The notes below the pieces were generated by a model. The model did no database searches. It saw only the letters and a list, made by a program, of their open reading frames with translations, and was not told the DNA's origin. A stretch of DNA of 64,000 nt from JADJPG01 sp964491875 (GTDB lineage: Bacteria > Verrucomicrobiota > Verrucomicrobiia > Limisphaerales > JADJPG01): assembly GCA_964491875.1 (NCBI GenBank), contig CAZBIC010000010.1, positions 1-64,000 on the forward strand, given 5' to 3'. Shown here piece by piece: positions 7,257-15,215 of this stretch; within the stretch, counting starts at the first letter, position 1, and each line of letters starts with the position of its first letter. The position numbers and the translations under genes were made by a program.

Positions 7257-8918
7257 ATGACCACGCGCGGAAAAATCGTTCTTACTCTGCTCATCCTCGG
7301 TGTCGTCGGTTTCGGCGCATGGAAGTGGTGGGACAAGTTCGCGCCTGCCGGCGCGGGCGGCACCACGGCGTCGACTTACAATGGCAAACCGACCACTGCA
7401 GCCGCACCGACCGCTGGACTGGTCGAAACGCAGACTGAAGTTCCGACCCTCGCCGCGCCCGGCACCTACCTACCGAAGGACAACATCGTCGATATTGAAC
7501 TCAGCGAATACGCAGGCTACGCGGGCTTGATTGCGGCCAATGGCGGATTGGAGCCCAATGAGAATTCCGTCTTCTTCCGCAAGCACGGCTTCAAAGTGCG
7601 CATCAAGCTCAGCGAGGAGGAAAGCTGGTCGGCACTCAACAGCGGCAAGATGGCGGCATCGGCGACGACCGTGGATGTGCTCGCGGTTTACGGGAAACAA
7701 TTTCAGGTCACGGTACCCGCACAGATTGGTTTCTCGCGCGGCGCGGACGGCGTTGTGGTTCGCAGCGACATCAAGCGCATCAACCAACTCAAGGGCAAGG
7801 TTCTCGCCACGGCGCAATTCACCGAGGCGGATTTCTTTATTCGTTACCTCGCGCAAGAGGCGGGACTCACCATCCGCACGCTCGGCAATTTGGGCGAGCC
7901 GCCCGATCCCGAAAGTTTGAATCTCGTCTTCTGCGAGGACGCCTTCGCAGCGGGAGACTTTTTCCTGCGCGAGATTCAGGAAGGCCGGAATCACCTCGCA
8001 GGCTGCGTGACTTGGGCACCGAAGACCACCGAAGTCGCAAGCCAGAGCGGCGGCAAGGCACACATTTTGACCACGAGCATGAACCTGCTGGTGGTCGCGG
8101 ACATTCTAGTCATGAACAAGGGCTTCGCGCAGCAGCAGACGAACATGGTCGCGGGACTCGTGAATGGATTACTCGAAGGTAACCGAATGGTCCGCGACAG
8201 TGCGGCAGCGCACCTGGAGGTGGTAGCGAAGGCGTTCAAATGGGATCGCGCGCAGGCGCAGTCCGAACTGGCCAAAGTTCACTTGTCGAACCTGCCTGAG
8301 AATCTCGCGTTCTTTTCCGGCTCGATCGATTCCGCCGGGAGTTTCGGCGGCATCTATCAGGCGGCGGTCTATTCGTATGGCGGCCAGTTCATCAAGGATC
8401 CCGTCGACGGCGATCGCTTCGTCGACCTCCGCCATTTGAAGTCGCTCGAAAGCTCCGGCGCATTTGCGGGCCAACAGATCGCCATCAAACCCATTCGCGC
8501 CTCCGCCGCCGCTGCGGTGGAAGGCGATCCTGTGCTGAGCAAAGACATTCGTTTCCTGTTTGAAGCGAACTCGGCGACACTCGATCAGGCGCGGGAGGAC
8601 AACCTGAAGAATCTCGACGTCATCAAGAAGATGCTGCAGGTGAGCCCGGGCTCCGTCGTGCTGCTCCGCGGCCATGTCGACAACTCGAAGGTCGAGGAGT
8701 TCCGCAAGACCGGCGGCGAAGCTTACGTTCGCACGATGGCACTGCGGGCGATTGAGCTGAGCAAGAACCGCGCGAACGAGATCAAGCGGGTACTCATCGA
8801 GCGCCACAAGATCGAGCCGGCTCGGGTTGATGTCATGGGACGCGGCTGGGAGGAAGCGACAGGCACTGACAGCGAGAAGAACCGCCGGGTGGAAGTGCAG
8901 TGGTTCATGCTGGAGTAG
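7257..8918 (+). CDS. Membrane-anchored solute-binding / OmpA fusion protein (copy 2)
   Basis: A 553-residue paralogue of the protein encoded at 4995-6683, with the same order: N-terminal membrane segment, shorter Ala/Thr-rich linker, solute-binding domain and C-terminal OmpA domain (RGHVDNS, NRRVEVQW). The stretch around SALNSGKMAASATTVDV is identical in both. Differences gather in the linker, in the segment after AQEAGL and in the OmpA helices, so the two may read different ligands or form a heterodimer. It is the last gene of the run; a transposase remnant follows. Start at ATG 7257, six bases after the previous stop. Confidence 0.85.
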   Translation: MTTRGKIVLTLLILGVVGFGAWKWWDKFAPAGAGGTTASTYNGKPTTAAAPTAGLVETQTEVPTLAAPGTYLPKDNIVDIELSEYAGYAGLIAANGGLEPNENSVFFRKHGFKVRIKLSEEESWSALNSGKMAASATTVDVLAVYGKQFQVTVPAQIGFSRGADGVVVRSDIKRINQLKGKVLATAQFTEADFFIRYLAQEAGLTIRTLGNLGEPPDPESLNLVFCEDAFAAGDFFLREIQEGRNHLAGCVTWAPKTTEVASQSGGKAHILTTSMNLLVVADILVMNKGFAQQQTNMVAGLVNGLLEGNRMVRDSAAAHLEVVAKAFKWDRAQAQSELAKVHLSNLPENLAFFSGSIDSAGSFGGIYQAAVYSYGGQFIKDPVDGDRFVDLRHLKSLESSGAFAGQQIAIKPIRASAAAAVEGDPVLSKDIRFLFEANSATLDQAREDNLKNLDVIKKMLQVSPGSVVLLRGHVDNSKVEEFRKTGGEAYVRTMALRAIELSKNRANEIKRVLIERHKIEPARVDVMGRGWEEATGTDSEKNRRVEVQWFMLE

Positions 8919-8993
8919 CAACAAAGGGCGAATGAAACCAGCAATCTACCTCGTAATCATCTCCGCAATGTCCGCGGGCACGGACAGTGTGGT

Positions 8994-9176
8994 TCATTCC
9001 ACAGATCTGAGAGCGTCAATGCCGCCGGTGTTGAAGAGCCCGAGCCACAGGCGCACCATGCGGTCGGTGCGGCAGAACTGCTGGCAGAGGGTGGCCCGCT
9101 GGATGCCCAGCAGAAGCGAAAGGATGGCGGGCAGCCGGAGGTAGGAATGTTTGTTGGGCGCGTCTCCCATCGCCAT
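8994..9176 (-). pseudogene. Remnant of an IS630-type transposase (N-terminal helix-turn-helix only)
   Basis: The reverse strand encodes about 60 residues that end at a TGA. The segment reading LGIQRATLCQQFCRTDRMV-RLWLGLFNTGGIDAL has the spacing and closing motif (W-x-x-x-FN-x-GGIDAL) of the helix-turn-helix domain at the start of IS630/Tc1-like transposases. There is no DDE domain, no opposite end and no visible inverted repeats, so this is a decayed fragment. It fills the gap between the solute-binding/OmpA gene and the next gene. Confidence 0.6.
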
Positions 9177-9221
9177 CCAGCGAAAGTTTCATTACGCTGC
9201 CGCGAAATCCAAAAAGACATC

Positions 9222-10274
9222 ATGCTCCATCCATCGCTACAATCCATTCCGCGTCTCCTGCTTTCGGCGACCGCGACCTTCTTGCTGCTGACCATAGCGG
9301 GCTATGGCGATAAACCAGCCGCAAACTCGAACGCGCCCACACCTGCCCCCGCAGCCGGCAAACCTGTCGTCGCCATGCTGCCGAAGTTGATCAACATCGA
9401 TTACTTCGACGCATGCAAACGTGGCGCGCAAAAGGCAGCCGACGAGATCGGCGTGACCTTGATCTTCGATGGCCCAACCGAGCCGAGCGGCGCGGAGCAA
9501 AACAAGTTCATCGACACCTGGATTCGTCAGAAGGTCAGTGCGATCTGTATCGCCCCCAATCAGCCCAAGACCATTCAGCGGTTCGTCGAGAAGGCTCAGG
9601 CCGCAGGAATCAAAGTGCTCACTTGGGACAGCGACGCCACGGAAAGCGGTCGCGACCTCTTCGTGAATCAGGTCGACGAAAAGACGCTTGGCGAAACGTT
9701 GATGGACGATTTAGCGAAGCAGATGGGCGAGGAAGGCGAATGGGCCATTGCCATCGCAAGCCTCGACGCCGCGAATCTCAACACCTGGCGTCGCCACGCC
9801 GAGGCGCGCGCGAAGGAGAAGTATCCGAAGCTCAAACTCGTCGCCACCGAAGTGACGAAGGAAGACGAGAACTTCGCCCGCCAGAAAGTGGAGACTCTCC
9901 TGAACGCCTATCCGAATCTCAAAGGCATCATCGCGTTTGACTCGAACTCCGTTCCCGGGGCAAGCGAAGCCGTGAAGCGGGCCGGCAAGGTCGGCAAGGT
10001 CGCCGTCACCGGGAACTCCACGCCCAACAAGATGCGGCCCTACATCAAGGAAGGCGTCCTTCAATCCTTTTACCTGTGGGATCCGCGCGCGCTCGGCGGT
10101 CTGACCGTGCGACTCGCAAAACATCTTGTCGACGGCAAGCCCATCACTGACGGCATGGACGTTCGCGGTCACGGGAAGATTTCCCTGAGCAAGCAGGACG
10201 GAAAGACGGTCATCATGGCCGAGCCCGTCCGGTTCACGAAGGAGAACATCGACAAGCTCGACTTCGGAATCTGA
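9222..10274 (+). CDS. Sugar ABC transporter solute-binding protein (RbsB/LacI-type fold), lipobox Cys replaced by Tyr
   Basis: About 350 residues from ATG 9222. The signal segment (residues 11-26) ends AGYGDK: the place where a lipoprotein would carry Cys holds Tyr28 (TAT, 9303-9305), one base from TGT. A Pro/Ala-rich linker follows, then a type-1 periplasmic binding fold (about residues 50-345) with KLINIDYFDACKRGAQKAADE, TWDSDA, and FDSNSVPGASEAVKRAG, as in ribose- and rhamnose-type binding proteins. It lies beside a divergent-facing sugar regulator and the YtfR-type importer, so it probably offers that importer a second substrate range or feeds an unseen one. An in-frame upstream start at 9147 would extend into the transposase remnant and is unlikely. 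Confidence 0.85.
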   Translation: MLHPSLQSIPRLLLSATATFLLLTIAGYGDKPAANSNAPTPAPAAGKPVVAMLPKLINIDYFDACKRGAQKAADEIGVTLIFDGPTEPSGAEQNKFIDTWIRQKVSAICIAPNQPKTIQRFVEKAQAAGIKVLTWDSDATESGRDLFVNQVDEKTLGETLMDDLAKQMGEEGEWAIAIASLDAANLNTWRRHAEARAKEKYPKLKLVATEVTKEDENFARQKVETLLNAYPNLKGIIAFDSNSVPGASEAVKRAGKVGKVAVTGNSTPNKMRPYIKEGVLQSFYLWDPRALGGLTVRLAKHLVDGKPITDGMDVRGHGKISLSKQDGKTVIMAEPVRFTKENIDKLDFGI

Positions 10275-10286
10275 TCCGACTCGCCG

Positions 10287-11462
10287 CTACCGCACGACTC
10301 TTCGTCGAAACTGTGCAGGCGTGCTTCCCAGCCGGGACTTGAAAACCGCACCTAGGTATTCCTGGTGTTTGAAACCGGTTCGCTCTGCAATTTCCGCCAA
10401 GGCAAGGTCCGTTTCCGCGAGCAACTCCTGCGCACGTTTCAGCCGCGCGTTCAAAATCTCCTGGTGCACCGAGCGCTTGAGCGCTGCACGGAATCGCCGC
10501 TGAAACACACTGCGCGACAAACCAACCTGCCGGGCGAGCGATTCGACCCTGATCCCCTGCCCTGCACTCTCCCGAATCAATCGCAGCGCCGTTGCGATCG
10601 GCCGGTCTTCGATCGCGAGCACATCGGAGGATTGTCGGGTGATCACCGCTTGCGGTTCGACGAGAATCGGCGACTTCGGATGATGACTTCGATTCATCAA
10701 GCGCTTCAGCACCGCCGCCGCTTCGTAACCCACCTGCTCGTGTCCGGGCTGAACGCTCGACAGCGGCGGATTGCACACCTGACAGAGCGGCACGTCGTTA
10801 TCCACTCCGACGACAGCCACCTCGTCCGGCACCACACAGTTCGCCCGCCGACACGCCTCCAGCACGAGCGGACCACGTTGGTCGCTGCACACCATCACAC
10901 CGACCGGCTTCGGCAATTGGCGAATCCACGCCGCGAGATCCTCTTCGATTGTTTCCCAAGTATCCGCCGCCGCCCGCGGCAGTTCGTAGACAGCCGCATC
11001 GAAGCCCGCTGCCCGAACAGCGCGCGCGAACGCATCGCGCCGCGACTCGGACCAGTTCTCCTTTTCAATGCCGAAGTAGGCGAAGTGGCGAAAACCCCGT
11101 TCGCGCAGATGGTCCGCCGCCGCGACTGCGATGGCGCCATCATCCACATGCACGAGCGGAAACCGTTCCTTGGGCACAACGCCGAGCACGTCCACGACAG
11201 GCAGCCCTGTTGCTTTTACTGCCGCGGCAATGGCGGGATTCTGAATCCGCGCGATGATCCCATCGCCCTTCCAAGAGCTCAGCCAGCGCGGGACGGATTC
11301 CTCCAAACTGCGCGGCTCGTGGTAAAGCGCCCAGGGTTCATGTTCTCGAACGTAGCGCGCGATGCCGCACAGGATGTCGCGACCGGACGCCAGCGACGTT
11401 TCCACCAACAACGCCACATGGCGCCGTGAATTCGCAGACTTCGTTGTGTTGGGTTGCTTCAT
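10287..11462 (-). CDS. XylR-type transcriptional regulator (LacI-like sensor + AraC helix-turn-helix)
   Basis: From the inner ATG at 11462 the protein has 391 residues. An N-terminal ligand-binding domain of the LacI/periplasmic type spans about 15-275 (VDNDVPLCQ is typical of XylR sensors). A C-terminal AraC-type DNA-binding domain with two helix-turn-helix units spans about 285-388 (VGLSRSVFQRRFRAAL and AERTGFKHQEYLGAVFK). This is the architecture of the xylose-operon activator XylR. The ORF also opens 29 codons earlier at 11549, but that extension is unlike the family. The gene converges on the solute-binding gene (12-base gap) and diverges from the GH2 gene, so it very likely controls the sugar locus around it. 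The inducer is unknown; the neighbours suggest galactose or a pentose. Confidence 0.88.
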   Translation of the reverse strand: MKQPNTTKSANSRRHVALLVETSLASGRDILCGIARYVREHEPWALYHEPRSLEESVPRWLSSWKGDGIIARIQNPAIAAAVKATGLPVVDVLGVVPKERFPLVHVDDGAIAVAAADHLRERGFRHFAYFGIEKENWSESRRDAFARAVRAAGFDAAVYELPRAAADTWETIEEDLAAWIRQLPKPVGVMVCSDQRGPLVLEACRRANCVVPDEVAVVGVDNDVPLCQVCNPPLSSVQPGHEQVGYEAAAVLKRLMNRSHHPKSPILVEPQAVITRQSSDVLAIEDRPIATALRLIRESAGQGIRVESLARQVGLSRSVFQRRFRAALKRSVHQEILNARLKRAQELLAETDLALAEIAERTGFKHQEYLGAVFKSRLGSTPAQFRRRVVR

Positions 11463-11582
11463 CGAAAGGACGCCGGATGAAAGCGCCAGTTCAGCCGAGC
11501 CGTCAATCTCCAAGGCCGGATTTCTACAAGGATTGACCGGTTCTCTCATTGTTCGAGGAGCGACACAGGCTAGACTCGCGTC

Positions 11583-14030
11583 ATGAACACGTCACTCCGC
11601 GCCACGCTCCGTCGTCTCGTCGCGCTTTCCGCTATCGTGCTCCCAGTGTTGAATTCCGCCCCGACCTTTGGCGCCGACAGTTGGAAGCCTGTCCCGGGAA
11701 ACATCATGACGCGGTGGGCGAAGGATGTGTCCGCCAAGAATCCGCATCCGGAGTATCCGCGCCCGAGCTTGGTGCGCGATGAGTGGATGAACCTGAACGG
11801 CCTGTGGGATTTCTCCATCGTTCCGACCAATGCGCCACAGCCGACCACGTTCGATGGGAAGATTCTGGTCCCATTCCCCGTCGAGTCCGCGCTGTCCGGA
11901 GTAAAGAAGACGGTCGGAGCCCAGAATCGTCTTTGGTATCACCGCAAGTTCACCGTGCCCCGGAAATGGCGCGGTCAGCGCGTGCTGCTGCACTTCGGCG
12001 CGGTGGATTGGGAAGCCGTCGTCTCCGTGAACGGCAAGAGTGTCGGCAGTCATCGTGGCGGCTACGATCCGTTCAGCCTCGACATTACTGATGCACTGAA
12101 GTCCTCTGGCGAGCAGGAACTCGTCGTTGCCGTCTGGGATCCGAGCGACGAAGGTCCGCAGCCGCGTGGCAAACAGGTAAAGCGCGGCGAAGGCATTTGG
12201 TACACGCCCACGACCGGCATCTGGCAAACGCCGTGGCTGGAGCCGGTGAATTCGGCTCACATCGAGTCGTTGAAAGTTGTCCCTCAGCTGGACACATCGT
12301 CGGTCGAAATCACGGCTCGCATCACCTCAGATAGATTGAGGGGCAGCCACATTCTGCGTGTGGAACTTCTTGAAGGCGACACGGTCTCCACCTCGGCCAC
12401 TGTGAACGCAAAGACGGCATTCGTTCCTCTCCGCGGGCAGAGCCCTGCCAAGAGAACTTTGGCCTCCGCTGAAGTTGCGATAAAGGATGCCCTCGGTCTG
12501 ACGGTCAACACGTCAACTATTCCGCTTCGAGTCACAATTAAAGTACCCAACGTCAAACCGTGGTCCCCAGAATCTCCACACCTCTATGGACTGCGGGTCA
12601 CGCTCACCGACAACGGTAAAGACACGGACCAGATCGAATCCTACTTCGGCATGCGCAAGATCGCCCTCGCCCGCGATGAGCAGGGTATCCTCCGCATGCA
12701 GTTGAACAACCAGACGCTCTTCCAATACGGCCCGCTCGACCAAGGATTCTGGCCGGACGGTCTCTACACCGCGCCGACCGACGCAGCGTTGCGCTGGGAC
12801 ATCGAGATGACGAAGAAGCTCGGCTTCAACATGGCACGCAAGCACGTGAAGGTGGAACCCGAGCGCTGGTATTACTGGTGCGACAAGCTTGGGCTGCTCG
12901 TCTGGCAGGACATGCCGAGCGGCGACAAGAGCGCGCGCTGGACCGGTCCGAGCGGTTACGACGGCGAGGAAATGAAGCGCTCGCCGGAGTCCACCGCCAT
13001 CTACGAACGCGAATGGAAAGCGATCATGGATTCGCGCCACAACCACCCGAGCATCGTCACGTGGGTGCCGTTCAACGAAGGCTGGGGCCAATTCGACACC
13101 GTCCGCATTCTCAATTGGACGAAACAACACGATCCTTCGCGGCTGGTCGATGGCCCGAGCGGCGGCAATCACTTTCCCGCAGGCGACATTGTCGACCATC
13201 ATCAATATCCCGGACCCGGCGCACCGAAGCGCACCACGGAACGCGCGATGGTGCTCGGCGAATTCGGCGGGCTCGGTCTTCCCGTCAAAGGGCACACCTG
13301 GCAGGACGAGAAGAACTGGGGCTACCGGAACTACAAATCTTCCGCGGAAGTCACCAAGGCCTACGTGGACCTCCTGCGCAAACTTCATCCGATGATTGGT
13401 TCCCACGGACTGTCTGCCGCGATCTACACGCAGACCACCGATGTCGAAATCGAGGTCAACGGCCTCTTCACCTACGATCGCGAGATCCTGAAACTCGACG
13501 AAGCGACCGTCACCGCCGCGAACAAGAAACTCTACGGCCCGCCACCACCGGCACCGCGCGTTACTGTGCTCAGTTCGAATTCGAAGGACGCGCCCACCGA
13601 ATGGGCCTACACCACAAAGCTGCCGGACAGCAACTGGACCGCCGCGGACTTCAACGACGCCGGATGGAAGCGCGGCCCCGGGGGCTTCGGGACGAAAGGC
13701 ACGCCGAACACGGACGCCCGCACGGAATGGAAGACGGCTGAGATCTGGCTCCGCCGCAGTTTTGATGCACCGGCAAACTTCAAGCCTCACGAGCTGCGCC
13801 TGAGCTTCTACCACGATGAGGACGCGCAGGTGTTCCTCAACGGCCAGCTCATCGCGGAGTTCAAAGGCCACGTCGGCAACTACGACGTGATGACGCTCGA
13901 TGATCGCGCGCGCAAAGCGCTGAGGTCTGGCCGCAACGTTCTCGCCGTCACCTGCAAACAAACCCGCGGCGGCCAATACATCGACATTGGCTTGGAAGAC
14001 GTCGAGGAGTTCGAACCTGCTCGGAAGTAA
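11583..14030 (+). CDS. Secreted glycoside hydrolase family 2 enzyme (beta-galactosidase-like)
   Basis: An 815-residue protein with a signal peptide (cleavage near FGAD, residue 30). A sugar-binding jelly-roll (about 45-225), an Ig-like middle domain (about 230-355) and a TIM barrel (about 360-660) follow. The acid/base lies in PFNEGW (Glu499) and the probable nucleophile in LGEFGG (Glu560), both intact. A further C-terminal beta-sandwich (about 665-810) resembles a galactose-binding-like module. The enzyme should release terminal beta-galactose, or a related sugar, outside the cytoplasm. Galactokinase starts 14 bases downstream, which supports galactose as a product. GH2 also holds beta-glucuronidases and mannosidases, so the exact substrate is inferred. 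Confidence 0.88.
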   Translation: MNTSLRATLRRLVALSAIVLPVLNSAPTFGADSWKPVPGNIMTRWAKDVSAKNPHPEYPRPSLVRDEWMNLNGLWDFSIVPTNAPQPTTFDGKILVPFPVESALSGVKKTVGAQNRLWYHRKFTVPRKWRGQRVLLHFGAVDWEAVVSVNGKSVGSHRGGYDPFSLDITDALKSSGEQELVVAVWDPSDEGPQPRGKQVKRGEGIWYTPTTGIWQTPWLEPVNSAHIESLKVVPQLDTSSVEITARITSDRLRGSHILRVELLEGDTVSTSATVNAKTAFVPLRGQSPAKRTLASAEVAIKDALGLTVNTSTIPLRVTIKVPNVKPWSPESPHLYGLRVTLTDNGKDTDQIESYFGMRKIALARDEQGILRMQLNNQTLFQYGPLDQGFWPDGLYTAPTDAALRWDIEMTKKLGFNMARKHVKVEPERWYYWCDKLGLLVWQDMPSGDKSARWTGPSGYDGEEMKRSPESTAIYEREWKAIMDSRHNHPSIVTWVPFNEGWGQFDTVRILNWTKQHDPSRLVDGPSGGNHFPAGDIVDHHQYPGPGAPKRTTERAMVLGEFGGLGLPVKGHTWQDEKNWGYRNYKSSAEVTKAYVDLLRKLHPMIGSHGLSAAIYTQTTDVEIEVNGLFTYDREILKLDEATVTAANKKLYGPPPPAPRVTVLSSNSKDAPTEWAYTTKLPDSNWTAADFNDAGWKRGPGGFGTKGTPNTDARTEWKTAEIWLRRSFDAPANFKPHELRLSFYHDEDAQVFLNGQLIAEFKGHVGNYDVMTLDDRARKALRSGRNVLAVTCKQTRGGQYIDIGLEDVEEFEPARK

Positions 14031-14044
14031 CCCAACCATCGCCC

Positions 14045-15208
14045 ATGACTCTCACGGAACTCGCCAGCGAGACGTCGCGTCGTTTTCAAGCACGCTACGG
14101 TCACGCGCCGCTGTGGCTGGTGGCTGCGCCTGGCCGCGTGAATCTCATCGGAGAACACACCGACTACAACGATGGGTTCGTGTTCCCGATGGGCATTGAG
14201 CGCTACACGGTAATCGCCGCCTCACCGAGCGTCCTGCGTCGCGCCCAGATCTTCAGTGCGGACACCAACAGCGAAGTCACCATCGATCTTGAGTCGACCG
14301 TGACGCGCGGCCAACCGAGTTGGTCGAACTACATGCGGGGCGTCATCGCGGGTTTTCAGAAACTCAAGATCTCCATCCCCGGCTTCGATGCTCTGGTGAT
14401 GTCGTCGGTGCCGATGGGCGGCGGACTTTCGAGCAGTGCCGCTCTCGAAGTCTCCACAGCCACTTTGCTGGAGGCCGCTTCCAACCATCGCCTCGATCCC
14501 GTTCAGAAGGCGCTGCTCTGCCAGAAGGCGGAACAGGAGTTCGCGGGCGTGCCGTGCGGCATCATGGATCAGTTCACCTCCGTGATGGCGAAGGAAGGTC
14601 ACCTGCTGCTACTCGACTGTCGCTCGCGCACGACCGAACTGGTTCCGCTGACCAACCCGGAACTTTCCATTCTCATCATCAACTCGAACGTGAAGCACGA
14701 GCTCACCGGCGGCGAATATGCCGAGCGTCGTGCCCAGTGCGAGCGGGCCGCCAGCATTCTCTCCGTCGCTTCTCTTCGCGACTCATCCCTCCCGATGCTC
14801 GAAGCGAACCGATCTCGCATGGAGCCGCTCATTTACCAGCGCGCCCACCACGTCATCGCCGAAATTGCCCGCACAACTGAAGCTGCCCGCGAAATGCGTA
14901 CCGGCCATTGGTCGACCCTCGGGCAACTGATGTATGCGAGCCACGACTCGTTGCGCGATGACTTCGCGGTCAGCTGCGCTGAGCTCGATCTACTTGTCGA
15001 GCTTGCGAAGAAGCAGGGCGAGAGGAACGGAGTCTTTGGCAGCCGCATGACGGGTGGCGGGTTCGGCGGGTGCACCGTCAGCCTGGTGGAAACGCGCGCG
15101 GTCGATTCCATCTGCGAACAAGTCGGCGGCGCGTATCGGAAGCAGACTGGCATTGAGCCGACCATGTTCGTCTCGCGACCCGCTGGCGGCGCGCGGATCT
15201 TGAGCTAG
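14045..15208 (+). CDS. galK: Galactokinase
   Basis: A 387-residue GHMP kinase that phosphorylates galactose to alpha-galactose 1-phosphate with ATP in the cytoplasm. The galactokinase signature GRVNLIGEHTDYNDG lies at residues 30-44, the ATP-binding GHMP motif PMGGGLSSSAALE begins near residue 122, and the catalytic Asp is in CGIMDQF (Asp175). A third motif GGGFGGCTVSLV lies near residue 338. The length is normal for the family. It is 14 bases after the GH2 gene and 7 before the importer ATPase, so the three are probably one transcript. No galT or galE for the rest of the Leloir pathway lies nearby; the epimerase at 60904-61884 is not in this cluster. Confidence 0.95.
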   Translation: MTLTELASETSRRFQARYGHAPLWLVAAPGRVNLIGEHTDYNDGFVFPMGIERYTVIAASPSVLRRAQIFSADTNSEVTIDLESTVTRGQPSWSNYMRGVIAGFQKLKISIPGFDALVMSSVPMGGGLSSSAALEVSTATLLEAASNHRLDPVQKALLCQKAEQEFAGVPCGIMDQFTSVMAKEGHLLLLDCRSRTTELVPLTNPELSILIINSNVKHELTGGEYAERRAQCERAASILSVASLRDSSLPMLEANRSRMEPLIYQRAHHVIAEIARTTEAAREMRTGHWSTLGQLMYASHDSLRDDFAVSCAELDLLVELAKKQGERNGVFGSRMTGGGFGGCTVSLVETRAVDSICEQVGGAYRKQTGIEPTMFVSRPAGGARILS

Positions 15209-15215
15209 GCCCACA

